A stretch of 38,576 nt of DNA, taken from contig NC_018744.1 in NCBI RefSeq assembly GCF_000263195.1, positions 1-38,576 on the forward strand, read 5' to 3'. The notes below the pieces were generated by a model. It did not search any database. It worked only from the letters and a program-made list of their open reading frames with translations, and was not told the DNA's origin. The translations under genes were made by a program, and so were the position numbers. Origin of the DNA: Emticicia oligotrophica DSM 17448. GTDB lineage: Bacteria; Bacteroidota; Bacteroidia; Cytophagales; Spirosomataceae. This document shows, one piece after another, positions 1-8,420 of this stretch (its first letter is position 1; each line of letters starts with the position of its first letter).

Positions 1-193
1 TCACACGTTTATCCCTAATTTGGGAACAATCATAACTTCATCTATTGATTAGAGTGAAAGTGATAAAATAAAAACTTTTAAGCTATTAATCATATAGATC
101 ACTACTAAATCCATACGTTTGATTAAATACTGAAAATGTATTTAAAAAAACCTTTTTGTTGGAAGAAAGTACGTTAATCTATTGAAAAAAGCT

Positions 194-3100
194 ATGTCAC
201 AAACAATTACTAACAACATCTTTAACGCATTTCCATTACCTAGTCTTTTAATCTCTGTTGATTCGTCGTTTACAATTCAAAACGTAAATGATGCCTTCCT
301 GAGAGAAACAAATAAGACCGAAAAGGAACTAATCGGGAAGCAACTTCATACATATTTTACAGAGAATAAGCTAGACTTTACTACATTGGAGCAATCATTA
401 CATCAAGTGATTACTACCAAGCAAACACAAACAATACTTGCAAAAACTATCTCCGAACAAGCGATTGAACTAGAAAATATTCCCATCTTAGATGAACATA
501 AAGAGATTAAACTTATTATTCAATCGTATAAGTTTATCAATAGAACTAACCAAGAAAATGGGAAGAACGAATTAGAGTTATTGAAAAAATATACCAAAGA
601 GTCATTAATAGAGATAAACAATAAACAAAAAGAACTAGAGGCTCACTTTAATGCTCTCATAGAAAATACACCAGACCTCATTTATTCAATTGATTTGAAT
701 TTTAATCTGATTACCTTTAACTCTGCTTTATCCAATCTGATGTTTGCTTTAAAAGGGGTAAACTTAGAACCTGGTATGAATATTCTAAAACATTTTAGCG
801 AGGTTAAAAGGGAGAAATACACACATCTTTTAAAAAAAATAATCAAACAGGGAAGGTACGTTTTTGAAGATGAATTTATGTTCAACAACGAAATGCTCGT
901 GTTCAATGTAGCTGTTAACCCCATTTTCAATGAAAAAAAACGATTGATAGGTGTTACAATTTTATCAAAAAATATCACTCAGCAAAAGCAACTTAAAAAG
1001 AAAGAAGAAGAACAGCGAGCAGAATACAGAGCCTTAGTTGATAACATGTCTGATGTTGTATATTCATTGGATATGGATTTAAACCTAATCACGTTCAATA
1101 AGGCAATGGTTGAAGCTTCCATGTCACTAATCGGTCAGACTCCACATAAAGGAATGAGCTTGATTGAAAATTTTGCCATTGAAAAAAGTGTATGCCTACG
1201 GGAAAACCTTGCAAAAGCATCGGAGGGAAAAAGAATAACATTTTTGTGCGAAGAAGCATTAAAAGATGAGTTACAAATTTATGAGGTAACCATCTATCCA
1301 ATTTTTAATGATGATGCCATACAAACAGGTTTTTTGGTTCATTCAAAAATCGTTACTGAAAAAGTTAAAGCCGAAAGAGCCCAAGAGAAAATACTCCACA
1401 CGCTCAATAATATCATGTCTTTATCCTTAGATGTCATTTGCACCATTGACAATAAGGGTATATTTACCAATGTCAACGCCGCAGCATATAACCTATTAGG
1501 CTATCACCCAGAAGAACTTATCGGAAAATCTTGCTTTGATTTTATTTATCCAGAAGATTTACCCAAGTCAATAGAGATGGTAAATAAATTGGATAGTATA
1601 AATAATACTTGCATTCTTGAAAACCGCTATGTACATAAAGATGGTAGAGTGATTGATGTTTTGGGGTCTATTAGAAAAGAAAATGAAGAAGGAGTATTAT
1701 ACTGTACTGCTAAAGATATTACTGAGAAAAAAGCAAATGAAACTCGCTTGAATGATTCTTTGAATCGATACAAATATCTTTTTGAGAATAATCCTGCACC
1801 CATGTTTATTTTTGACTTTAAGACATTACAATTAATTGATTGTAATATCGAAGCATTATATCTATATGGCTATGAGAGAGAAGAGTTTTTACGCTTAACA
1901 TTAAAAGATATACGTCCAGCAGAAGAACTTCCCTTTTTAAAAGAAAAGACGAGTAGTGAGGAGGCATTTGGTAAAATTCTTCGTACCAAGGTTAAACACC
2001 TCAAGAAAAGTGGCGAAATAATGGTTGTGGAAACAGTAGGCCATTTGGCTGAGTTACAAGGCAATAAAGTAGTGCTGGTCCAAATCAATGATGTGACAAA
2101 AAGAGAAAAGGCACTCCAAGAGCTTAAAGATAAAGAAGCAAAACTGAGAACCGCTACCGTAATTGCTAAATTAGCTTATTGGCAATTAAATATTGATAGA
2201 CAATTTTCTACTTCCGAAGAAATATTTAATGTTTTGGGGCTTCAGGAAACATCCCCTTTGAATTACGATTCATGGCTTAAACTTATACATGAAGATGATA
2301 AAAAAATATATCTAGAAGCTGAAAATGCAGTTTTTATAGATAAAAATGAGATCGATATTCAAATTAGAATTACTCCTAAAACCGAAGTGATCAAATGGGT
2401 GCACATCAAAGGCAAAGCTGTAAAAGATAGCCATGAAAATATCATTTTTCTTGAGGGAACATTGCAAGATATCAGTGAACAGAAAAAAGCACAAATTGCT
2501 TTAAATGAACGTAATTTTTTCATTGAAACTGCTTTTCAAAATCTGCCAATTGGGATTGCAGTATCAAACATGGATACTGGTAAAAATACATTGATGAATA
2601 AACAATTTGAGGAAATATATGGTTGGCCAAAGGAGGAGATGAGTGATACACCTGAGTTTTTTGGTAAGATTTACGGTGACGTAAAGCTTGGTGCAGAAGC
2701 GTTTGAACAATTTGTCGAAGATGCGAAAGGGGGGCGAACTAGCTGGGAGGATATTCAAATTACAACTAAAAGTGGTGAAAAAAGAATAATAAGAGCCAAA
2801 AACATTCCTATCTATGAGCAAAATTTTTTAATCAAAACTGTAGTAGATGATACAGAGCGAGTAAAAGCCAAAAATAATCTCATTTTGAGCAATGAGCGTT
2901 ATAACCTTGTAACACAAGCTACTTCTGATGCCATTTGGGATTGGGATTTAGTGAGTAATTCGTTTTTTAGAGGAGGAAGTTTTGAAAAAATATTTGGTCA
3001 TAGTGAAAGTAATTTATCATCTATTGATTCTTGGAGTGTTTATCTACACCCCGATGATGCTAATAGAGTTTTGAATGGTATTCACGCAGCCATTGAGAGT

Positions 3101-5122
3101 GATGCCATCAATTGGAAGGATGAATATTGTTACCAAAAAGCAGATGGAAAATATGCTTATGTATTAGATAAAGGCTTTATTCTGAGAGACAATACCGGAA
3201 AAGCTATTCGAATGGTTGGGGCAATGCAGGATATTACCGAACGTAATGAAAGAGAACAACAGTTAAAATTATTCGAATCAGTTGTTATTAATTCAAATGA
3301 TGCGATTCTAATTACCGAACCAGAACCATTTGATGAGCCAGGTCCTAAAATCATGTATGCTAATAAGGCCTTTACGAAAATGACTGGTTATGAAGTGGAG
3401 GAAATTATTGGAAACACTCCTAGTATACTACAAGGTCCAAAGACGGACGCCAAAGAATTAGCTAAGTTAAGTCAAGCATTACAAAAATGGGAGTCTTGTG
3501 AAGGAACTTCTATTAATTACAAAAAAAATGGAGAAGAGTTTTGGGTGAATTTCACATTAACTCCAGTAGCCAATGAAAAGGGGTGGTTTACGCATTGGAT
3601 TGCCATCGCACGTGATATTACTGAAAAAGTGAATTACGAACGTGATTTAATAGAAGCTAACAATAAGGTAATAACGACCCTCGAAAGTATCCGAGACGGT
3701 TTTTATTCTATGGATAAAAATTGGGTAGTTACCTATTGGAATAAAGAAATGGAAGTGTTAACTGAGGTTAATAGGACTGATATCATTGGCAAAAATCTGT
3801 GGGAGTATTTCCCAGATTTAGTTGAAACAAGATTTTACTTCGAATATAAAAGAGCAGTTGATGAAAATGTCGTAGTAAGATTTGAAGAATATCTTACTAT
3901 TTCAGAACAATGGTTTGAAGCGAATGCTTTCCCTTCTGAAAATGGGCTAACTGTTTTTATTAGAGATATTACCGAAAGAAAACTGAATGAACAGAAAATA
4001 AAATCAGAAAGGAAACTTCTAAGAACCTTGATAGATAATTTGCCAGATTCTATTTATTTCAAAGACACCAATGCTCGTAAAGTGATCAGCAACAAAGTTG
4101 ATTTACGCTTGCAGGGGGTTTCTAGTGAAGAGGAAGTTTTGAGTAAAACAGATACTGAAATTTATCCTTATAAACCATCTTGTCTTGGTTATGAACAAGA
4201 TTTGGAAGTTTTAAATTCAGGAAAAGCACTTATTGACTATGAAGACTCTTTTATCAGTAATGAAGGGCAATTATCGTGGTACCTTACCTCAAAGGTTCCT
4301 GTTTATGATGATAACAAAAATATCATGGGACTTTTGGGTATCGGAAGAGATATCACCGAACGAAAACTAGCTGAGCAAAAATTAGAGGCTGTTAATAATG
4401 AACTACAAAAAAAAGTTCAACAACTGGTTATTTCCAATGCAGAACTTGAACAGTTCGCCTATGTTGCCTCGCATGATTTGCAAGAGCCTCTGCGAATGAT
4501 TACCAGCTTTTTGTCGCAAATCGAAAGGAAATATAAAGATGTGATTGATGAAAAAGGTAAGCAGTATATTTACTTTGCTGTTGATGGTGCCAAAAGAATG
4601 AGACAAATTATTCTAGATTTGCTTGAGTTTTCAAGGGTCGGAAGAATGGAAGATAAGCAAGAATTGGTAAATCTAAATGATTTGGTGAATGATATCCTTA
4701 TTCTTTATAGAAAGCAAATCCAAGAGAAAAAAGCGATTATTCATTTAGATACACTTCCAACGGTCAAGGCTTCCAAAAGTTCGATGCGTCAGGTGTTTCA
4801 AAACTTAATTTCCAATAGCTTAAAATACGTAAGTACAGAGGAGCGTGTGGTACCCCAAATAAAAATCACTGTTGAATCAGTGAACAATGAGTGGATGATA
4901 GCAATAAAAGACAATGGTATAGGTATTGATTCACAATATTTTGACAAGATTTTTATTATTTTCCAACGATTACACAACAAAAATGACTATTCAGGAACGG
5001 GCATAGGTCTGGCCATTACAAAAAAAATAATTGAAAATTTAGGCGGTAGAATTTGGCTCGAATCTGAGCCAAACAAAGGAAGTACATTTTATTTTACAAT
5101 ACCAAAACAGGAAATACATTGA
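194..5122 (+). CDS. Multi-PAS cytoplasmic sensor histidine kinase
   Basis: This is a very large hybrid-free sensor kinase of about 1642 residues. I count roughly eleven PAS/PAC modules in tandem, each ending in a typical D-I/V-T-E/K-K/R linker (for example near nt 1715, 2470, 3230, 3620, 3965 and 4350). They are followed by a HisKA domain with phospho-acceptor His in ASHDLQEPLRM (about residue 1427) and a HATPase_c domain (N box NLISNSLKY, G boxes DNGIGI and GTGIGLAI). There is no signal peptide or membrane segment, so it should sense cytoplasmic or diffusible signals. The ninth PAS resembles a LOV domain (GNTPSILQGP) but lacks the flavin-binding cysteine. An ATG at 194 is preferred over the in-frame TTG at 182. 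The stop overlaps the next gene's ATG by one base (TGATG), so the two proteins are almost certainly co-translated partners. The ligands are unknown. Confidence 0.93.
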   Translation: MSQTITNNIFNAFPLPSLLISVDSSFTIQNVNDAFLRETNKTEKELIGKQLHTYFTENKLDFTTLEQSLHQVITTKQTQTILAKTISEQAIELENIPILDEHKEIKLIIQSYKFINRTNQENGKNELELLKKYTKESLIEINNKQKELEAHFNALIENTPDLIYSIDLNFNLITFNSALSNLMFALKGVNLEPGMNILKHFSEVKREKYTHLLKKIIKQGRYVFEDEFMFNNEMLVFNVAVNPIFNEKKRLIGVTILSKNITQQKQLKKKEEEQRAEYRALVDNMSDVVYSLDMDLNLITFNKAMVEASMSLIGQTPHKGMSLIENFAIEKSVCLRENLAKASEGKRITFLCEEALKDELQIYEVTIYPIFNDDAIQTGFLVHSKIVTEKVKAERAQEKILHTLNNIMSLSLDVICTIDNKGIFTNVNAAAYNLLGYHPEELIGKSCFDFIYPEDLPKSIEMVNKLDSINNTCILENRYVHKDGRVIDVLGSIRKENEEGVLYCTAKDITEKKANETRLNDSLNRYKYLFENNPAPMFIFDFKTLQLIDCNIEALYLYGYEREEFLRLTLKDIRPAEELPFLKEKTSSEEAFGKILRTKVKHLKKSGEIMVVETVGHLAELQGNKVVLVQINDVTKREKALQELKDKEAKLRTATVIAKLAYWQLNIDRQFSTSEEIFNVLGLQETSPLNYDSWLKLIHEDDKKIYLEAENAVFIDKNEIDIQIRITPKTEVIKWVHIKGKAVKDSHENIIFLEGTLQDISEQKKAQIALNERNFFIETAFQNLPIGIAVSNMDTGKNTLMNKQFEEIYGWPKEEMSDTPEFFGKIYGDVKLGAEAFEQFVEDAKGGRTSWEDIQITTKSGEKRIIRAKNIPIYEQNFLIKTVVDDTERVKAKNNLILSNERYNLVTQATSDAIWDWDLVSNSFFRGGSFEKIFGHSESNLSSIDSWSVYLHPDDANRVLNGIHAAIESDAINWKDEYCYQKADGKYAYVLDKGFILRDNTGKAIRMVGAMQDITERNEREQQLKLFESVVINSNDAILITEPEPFDEPGPKIMYANKAFTKMTGYEVEEIIGNTPSILQGPKTDAKELAKLSQALQKWESCEGTSINYKKNGEEFWVNFTLTPVANEKGWFTHWIAIARDITEKVNYERDLIEANNKVITTLESIRDGFYSMDKNWVVTYWNKEMEVLTEVNRTDIIGKNLWEYFPDLVETRFYFEYKRAVDENVVVRFEEYLTISEQWFEANAFPSENGLTVFIRDITERKLNEQKIKSERKLLRTLIDNLPDSIYFKDTNARKVISNKVDLRLQGVSSEEEVLSKTDTEIYPYKPSCLGYEQDLEVLNSGKALIDYEDSFISNEGQLSWYLTSKVPVYDDNKNIMGLLGIGRDITERKLAEQKLEAVNNELQKKVQQLVISNAELEQFAYVASHDLQEPLRMITSFLSQIERKYKDVIDEKGKQYIYFAVDGAKRMRQIILDLLEFSRVGRMEDKQELVNLNDLVNDILILYRKQIQEKKAIIHLDTLPTVKASKSSMRQVFQNLISNSLKYVSTEERVVPQIKITVESVNNEWMIAIKDNGIGIDSQYFDKIFIIFQRLHNKNDYSGTGIGLAITKKIIENLGGRIWLESEPNKGSTFYFTIPKQEIH

Positions 5123-5556
5123 TGAAACCCATTCATATACTTTTAGTGGAAGATAACGAAGGCGATATTTTACTCACTATGGATGCTTTAGAGGAAGGAA
5201 GAATTAGTAACAAAGTTAGTGTTATCAAAGATGGGAATGAAGCGATTGATTTTCTAATGCAATCTGGTAAATATGCTGCGGAAGATTTACCAGATTTGAT
5301 TTTACTGGATGTTAATTTACCCAAGCGAAATGGTCATGAAGTGCTAAGTTTTATAAAAAATACAGAGTCACTCAAACAAATTCCTGTAATTATGCTCACC
5401 ACCTCATCTTCAGAAATTGATATTGAGAAAGCTTACAAGGGTTATGCCAATTGTTATATTACGAAGCCATTTGAAGTCAACGACTTCATAACAACCGTTA
5501 TGAAAATTGCTGATTTTTGGCTTAGTATCGTTTCTCTACCTCCTAATTCAAAATAA
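5122..5556 (+). CDS. Single-domain response regulator (Rcp1-like CheY fold)
   Basis: This 144-residue protein is only a receiver domain. The acidic pocket is E10/D11 with a further Asp at D15, the phospho-acceptor is D63 in LLDVNLP, T93/T94 lie in MLTTSS and the conserved Lys is K115 in ITKPF. The long insertion before the phosphorylation site (DGNEAIDFLMQSGKYAAEDLPD) is typical of the Rcp1 family, the phosphorelay partners of phytochrome-type and multi-PAS kinases. The ATG at 5122 shares one base with the kinase stop codon, so it is the likely direct phosphotransfer partner. It has no DNA-binding or enzymatic output domain. It must therefore act by protein-protein contact or pass phosphate onwards. 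Confidence 0.93.
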   Translation: MKPIHILLVEDNEGDILLTMDALEEGRISNKVSVIKDGNEAIDFLMQSGKYAAEDLPDLILLDVNLPKRNGHEVLSFIKNTESLKQIPVIMLTTSSSEIDIEKAYKGYANCYITKPFEVNDFITTVMKIADFWLSIVSLPPNSK

Positions 5557-5726
5557 TTTGGTTTTAATAGATACGTATGCTACCCCCATTAAATATTAAA
5601 TTTTTCTTTCATTTTTTGATAAAATTCTGGCAAGACTTTTTGTCTGATTTATAAAGGACTTCGCCATTATTATTCCAATTTAATAAATTTCACAACAGAA
5701 TTATCAATTACATTATGCTTTATTAT

Positions 5727-5775
5727 ACTGATTAAATAGTTAACTATTTAATCAGTTCGTCTTTTTATAAAAGAC
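5727..5775. repeat. 30-bp perfect palindrome plus adjacent 17-bp inverted repeat upstream of parA
   Basis: Positions 5727-5756 form an uninterrupted perfect palindrome (half-site ACTGATTAAATAGTT followed by its exact reverse complement). It is followed two bases later by GTCTTTT-TAT-AAAAGAC (5759-5775). Nothing else is recognisable in the 330-bp gap between the response regulator and parA apart from the parA promoter. The position makes it a candidate centromere (parS-like) or operator. A weak terminator for the response regulator is the main alternative, because T-rich sequence follows. Confidence 0.6.
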
Positions 5776-5828
5776 AAGTTCCGTCTTCTTTTTTAAGATA
5801 GGAATTTATCAGAATAAAATATCTAATT

Positions 5829-5872
5829 TTTGGGTATAATTTTACCAAAAAATATTATATTTGGGTAAAATT
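5829..5872 (+). promoter_or_regulatory. parA promoter with overlapping inverted-repeat operator
   Basis: A TAnnTTTG-type -7 element (TATATTTG, 5856-5863) lies about 24 bases upstream of the parA ATG. A TTTG -33-like element sits at 5829-5832, with a slightly long 23-base spacer. Nine-base arms AATTTTACC (5838-5846) and GGTAAAATT (5864-5872) flank the -7 element, and a further GGGTA half-site lies at 5832-5836. A protein bound here would block transcription. ParA proteins with an N-terminal DNA-binding region, like this one, commonly autoregulate in this way. Confidence 0.5.
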
Positions 5873-5886
5873 AAAAGACGCTACTT

Positions 5887-6843
5887 ATGAGTAACCAAAC
5901 CCAAATTCTGAAATTTATCAGACATAACCCAGCTCTATCAGTTAGTACACTTGAAAAAGAAGCAGATATTCCTCGCCAAACAATTACCAGAGCCTTAAAT
6001 GAAGGAAGAGCCATACCTGAGAAACATTTAGACCAACTGTTACCCATTCTTTCTAAATATGGCTACTCTCCTACCCTATACCAAAAAGCACGCATTATTT
6101 CTGTTGTGAACCACAAAGGTGGCGTCGGAAAAACTACCACAACAGTTTCCCTTGGGGAAGCATTAGCCAACCGAGGTTTCAAGGTATTACTGATTGACCT
6201 TGACCCACAAGGGAATCTGAGCCAAGTGCTTGGAATAGACTTACCAGAAGTACAAGTAGCCGATGCCTTACTTGATAACGCTCCTTTTCCGGTTGTACAA
6301 ATAGAACAAAATCTCGATTTAGCCCCATCGGACATCGAGTTGGCGAATGTTGAAATGCGTTTTCATGAACTAACCGGCGGTGAGTTTCGCCTAAAAAATC
6401 GAATGGCACATTTACTCGAAAACTACGATTATATTATTATAGACTGTCCACCATCGCTCAATAAACTAACCATCTCGGCACTAACTGCCTCTTCGAGTTG
6501 CCTAATAACGCTACTACCCGAAATGTCGGCAGTTAAAGGTCTAAATTCAATTTGGGGAAAAATTTCAGAAGTACGCCGTGACCTCAATGCTACACTTGTT
6601 ATCGATGGTATTGTTTTCACAATGGTCAAACGAAATACAGTACATGATGGAATAAAAGCACACGTGAAAGAGGAAGTGACTAACGTGAAGATTTTTGAAT
6701 CAGAAATTAAACACTTGATTGATTTTCAAAAATCACAAATCGCACAAAATGCCATTGCCAAATTTGCGGATGGTTCTGAGGCAGCTAAATGCTATAAAGA
6801 TTTCTGCGATGAATATATAGCCTATCTTCAAATTGTAAAATAA
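5887..6843 (+). CDS. parA: ParA-type partition ATPase with N-terminal helix-turn-helix
   Basis: This 318-residue Walker ATPase moves plasmid copies apart during segregation. The deviant Walker A box KGGVGKTT is at residues 77-84, the A' motif is in LLIDLDPQGNLSQ, and the Walker B-like motif is IIIDCPPSL. Residues 1-65 contain a helix-turn-helix-like segment (STLEKEADIPRQTITRAL), as in the larger type Ia ParA proteins, which also repress their own promoter. It starts at the ATG just downstream of a promoter with an inverted repeat, and it is followed after only six bases by parB, forming a standard partition operon. The downstream iteron origin and rep gene confirm that this is a replicon maintenance region and not a chromosomal ParA orphan. 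Confidence 0.95.
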   Translation: MSNQTQILKFIRHNPALSVSTLEKEADIPRQTITRALNEGRAIPEKHLDQLLPILSKYGYSPTLYQKARIISVVNHKGGVGKTTTTVSLGEALANRGFKVLLIDLDPQGNLSQVLGIDLPEVQVADALLDNAPFPVVQIEQNLDLAPSDIELANVEMRFHELTGGEFRLKNRMAHLLENYDYIIIDCPPSLNKLTISALTASSSCLITLLPEMSAVKGLNSIWGKISEVRRDLNATLVIDGIVFTMVKRNTVHDGIKAHVKEEVTNVKIFESEIKHLIDFQKSQIAQNAIAKFADGSEAAKCYKDFCDEYIAYLQIVK

Positions 6844-6849
6844 TTCACG

Positions 6850-7779
6850 ATGAAAACTAACATAAAAGATATTTTAGCAACGAAGACCAAACAAGCTCTT
6901 TCGAGTAATATTTTGCAAGCTGATAACATCAAGAAAAATATTGTTATAATAGATGAGCTTCGAAGCCTCATACCACCTTTGTCTTCAGAAGAATATGCTC
7001 AACTCGAAACTAATATTCTAACACATGGCTGCCAAACCCCACTACAACTTTGGCAAACACCAAAACAAAGTTTGGGAATTACGGCGAGTAATTCTGATGA
7101 AATTGCCTACGTTTTAATTGATGGTCATAATCGTTTTAAGGTTTGCTCTGCACACAATCTCCCTTTCGAAATATATCAACTGTCTTTTGATTCTATCAAA
7201 GAAGCCAAGGATTATATGATAAATTTACAGTTAGGTAGACGCAATCTTTCCCCAACTCAAATTGCATATTTTAGAGGTTTGAGATACAACAACGAAAAGG
7301 CAAATAAAACTGAAAATCTATCGAAGGGACAAAATGTCCTTTCGGGAAAAAATGAAGAAGATTTTGTCAATGTCCCCCCGAAGGGACAAAATGTCCCTTC
7401 GAAACTTTCGACGGCTGAAAGGCTTGCAGAAGAGTATAAAGTAAATCCAAAAACTATTAAAAGAGACGCTGAATTTGCCAAAGGTCTTGAAAAATTAGAA
7501 TCAAGTTTAAGAAACCAAATTTTGGATGGAACCATTAAAATTGATAAATCAGCTATTCAAGAAATTGGTAAAAATTACCATTCCGATAATCTAATTGGAG
7601 ATATTGCTGAGATTGAAAACTTAACTTTAACCAACTCACATACAAAAGAAGTTATTCCAATCAAAGAAAAATTAGATGAGATTTCGGCACTTTTAAAAAA
7701 GTTCTCGAAGACTCAAAAAAAGTCAGATTTAGAAGAACTAATCAAGACTGCTAAAGAAACACTCAAAATATTAAAATAG
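6850..7779 (+). CDS. parB: ParB-like centromere-binding partition protein
   Basis: This is a 309-residue ParB/Spo0J-family protein, the partner of the preceding ATPase. The N-terminal ParB/Srx-like nucleotide-binding domain contains the motif GHNR (residues 92-95, in LIDGHNRFKV) and LGRRNLSPTQ, which is typical of the family's conserved boxes. A helix-turn-helix follows around residues 186-212 (STAERLAEEYKVNPKTIKRD). The C-terminal tail is rich in Lys and Glu and probably dimerises. Between the two domains lies a variable linker containing a repeated KGQNV(L/P)S peptide at residues 158-165 and 177-184, which is encoded by two near-identical DNA palindromes. It is separated from parA by six bases. 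Confidence 0.9.
   Translation: MKTNIKDILATKTKQALSSNILQADNIKKNIVIIDELRSLIPPLSSEEYAQLETNILTHGCQTPLQLWQTPKQSLGITASNSDEIAYVLIDGHNRFKVCSAHNLPFEIYQLSFDSIKEAKDYMINLQLGRRNLSPTQIAYFRGLRYNNEKANKTENLSKGQNVLSGKNEEDFVNVPPKGQNVPSKLSTAERLAEEYKVNPKTIKRDAEFAKGLEKLESSLRNQILDGTIKIDKSAIQEIGKNYHSDNLIGDIAEIENLTLTNSHTKEVIPIKEKLDEISALLKKFSKTQKKSDLEELIKTAKETLKILK
7322..7401. repeat. Two in-frame palindromes inside parB
   Basis: The sequence at 7379-7401 is a perfect inverted repeat with arms CGAAGGGACA / TGTCCCTTCG and a three-base AAA loop. A copy at 7322-7344 differs at one arm position. They lie 57 bases (19 codons) apart, stay in frame and encode the repeated KGQNV peptide. They are much more GC-rich than the surrounding DNA. 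They could be binding sites for ParB itself (a parS inside the gene) or inserted palindromic elements. Confidence 0.75.
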
Positions 7780-7906
7780 AGTAGGAGGGTGGCTACTTCC
7801 TTTTCTAGTCAATATCAAAATTACATTACTACCTTACACTATAAACTTCGAACTATTACAAAAAACGGATTTACTATAATTTGAGACGACCGAATAGCAT
7901 TTATAG

Positions 7907-8085
7907 TCCGTTATTTGTAATAGTTTAGTCTTCATAAAAATCCAAACAAAAGCGACAACTACTATTTTTTCCGTTATTTGTAATAATTGAGTGCTTAATT
8001 TTAAAATAAAAAGCTATTATGAGCTACTCAATCCGTTATTTGTAATAGTACCAAAGCTTATATTTGATTTCCGTTTTAGATAATA
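7907..8085 (-). repeat. Inverted-orientation iteron array (four copies)
   Basis: Three exact copies of TCCGTTATTTGTAATA occur at 7907-7922, 7970-7985 and 8032-8047. A degenerate copy (TCCGTTTTAGATAATA) lies at 8070-8085. They are the reverse complement of the third iteron type in the rep-proximal array, and their spacing (63, 62 and 38 bases) is roughly three times the spacing of that array. Confidence 0.85.
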
Positions 8086-8228
8086 ATTGCTAAAACATTA
8101 ATTTTAAAAGAACGAAAATTTAATACAACACCATCCATACGTGTTTGATATGTTTATATATATTTTATTTCTTTTATGTATTTTAGAGAGTCATAACTAC
8201 TTGATTTAAAGGTATTTGTAAGATTTAT

Positions 8229-8378
8229 TATTACAAAAAGCGGAGTAAGTATTACAAAAAACGGACTATCTATTACAAATAACGGAAAGTATTATTACAA
8301 AAAGCGGAATAAGTATTACAAAAAACGGACTATCTATTACAAATAACGGAAATATAATCTAATATTACATTTGGCGGA
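8229..8378 (+). repeat. Rep-proximal direct iteron array (seven copies)
   Basis: Iterons start at 8229, 8250, 8271, 8293, 8314, 8335 and, in degenerate form, 8363. The steps are 21 or 22 bases, two helical turns, so bound initiators would sit on one face. The first three and the next three form a 64-base tandem duplication with a single difference early in the unit. The seventh copy (TATTACATTTGGCGGA) overlaps the -33 element of the rep promoter. Confidence 0.88.
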
Positions 8379-8401
8379 ATAGTAAATATAATCTATATTT
8401 G
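8370..8401 (+). promoter_or_regulatory. rep promoter
   Basis: TTTG at 8370-8373 and TATATTTG at 8394-8401 are separated by 20 bases, a near-ideal Bacteroidota housekeeping promoter. Transcription should start close to 8408, which leaves a leader of about 12 bases before the ATG at 8421. This argues against the in-frame TTG at 8409 as the start. The -33 element lies inside the last iteron. Confidence 0.7.
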
Positions 8402-8420
8402 TTAGACATTGATTGTAAAT

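Larger units (their letters stand above)
7854..8378. other. Iteron-type replication origin (oriV)
   Basis: The gap between parB and rep holds twelve copies of a 16-bp iteron, consensus TATTACAAAWARCGGA. Four lie on the minus strand on the parB side, seven lie on the plus strand next to rep, and there is one isolated plus-strand copy at 7854. An AT-rich stretch (about 8086-8228), a plausible strand-opening region, separates the two arrays. The layout and the downstream Rep_3-type initiator match iteron-regulated theta-replicating plasmids. I saw no clear DnaA box. Confidence 0.88.

Noticed and set aside
1-181. Promoter of the sensor kinase
   Set aside because: TTTG at 118-121 and TATTTAAA at 139-146 are the best pair, but the -7 element and the 17-base spacing are both poor.
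3280-3640. Photoactive LOV domain in the kinase
   Set aside because: The sequence GNTPSILQGP has Pro/Ser where the flavin-binding NCRFLQ cysteine should be.
7854-8378. Regular short repeats as a CRISPR array
   Set aside because: The 16-bp units occur in both orientations with spacers of only 5-6 bases in the dense part and lie before a Rep gene, so they are iterons. No cas genes are present.
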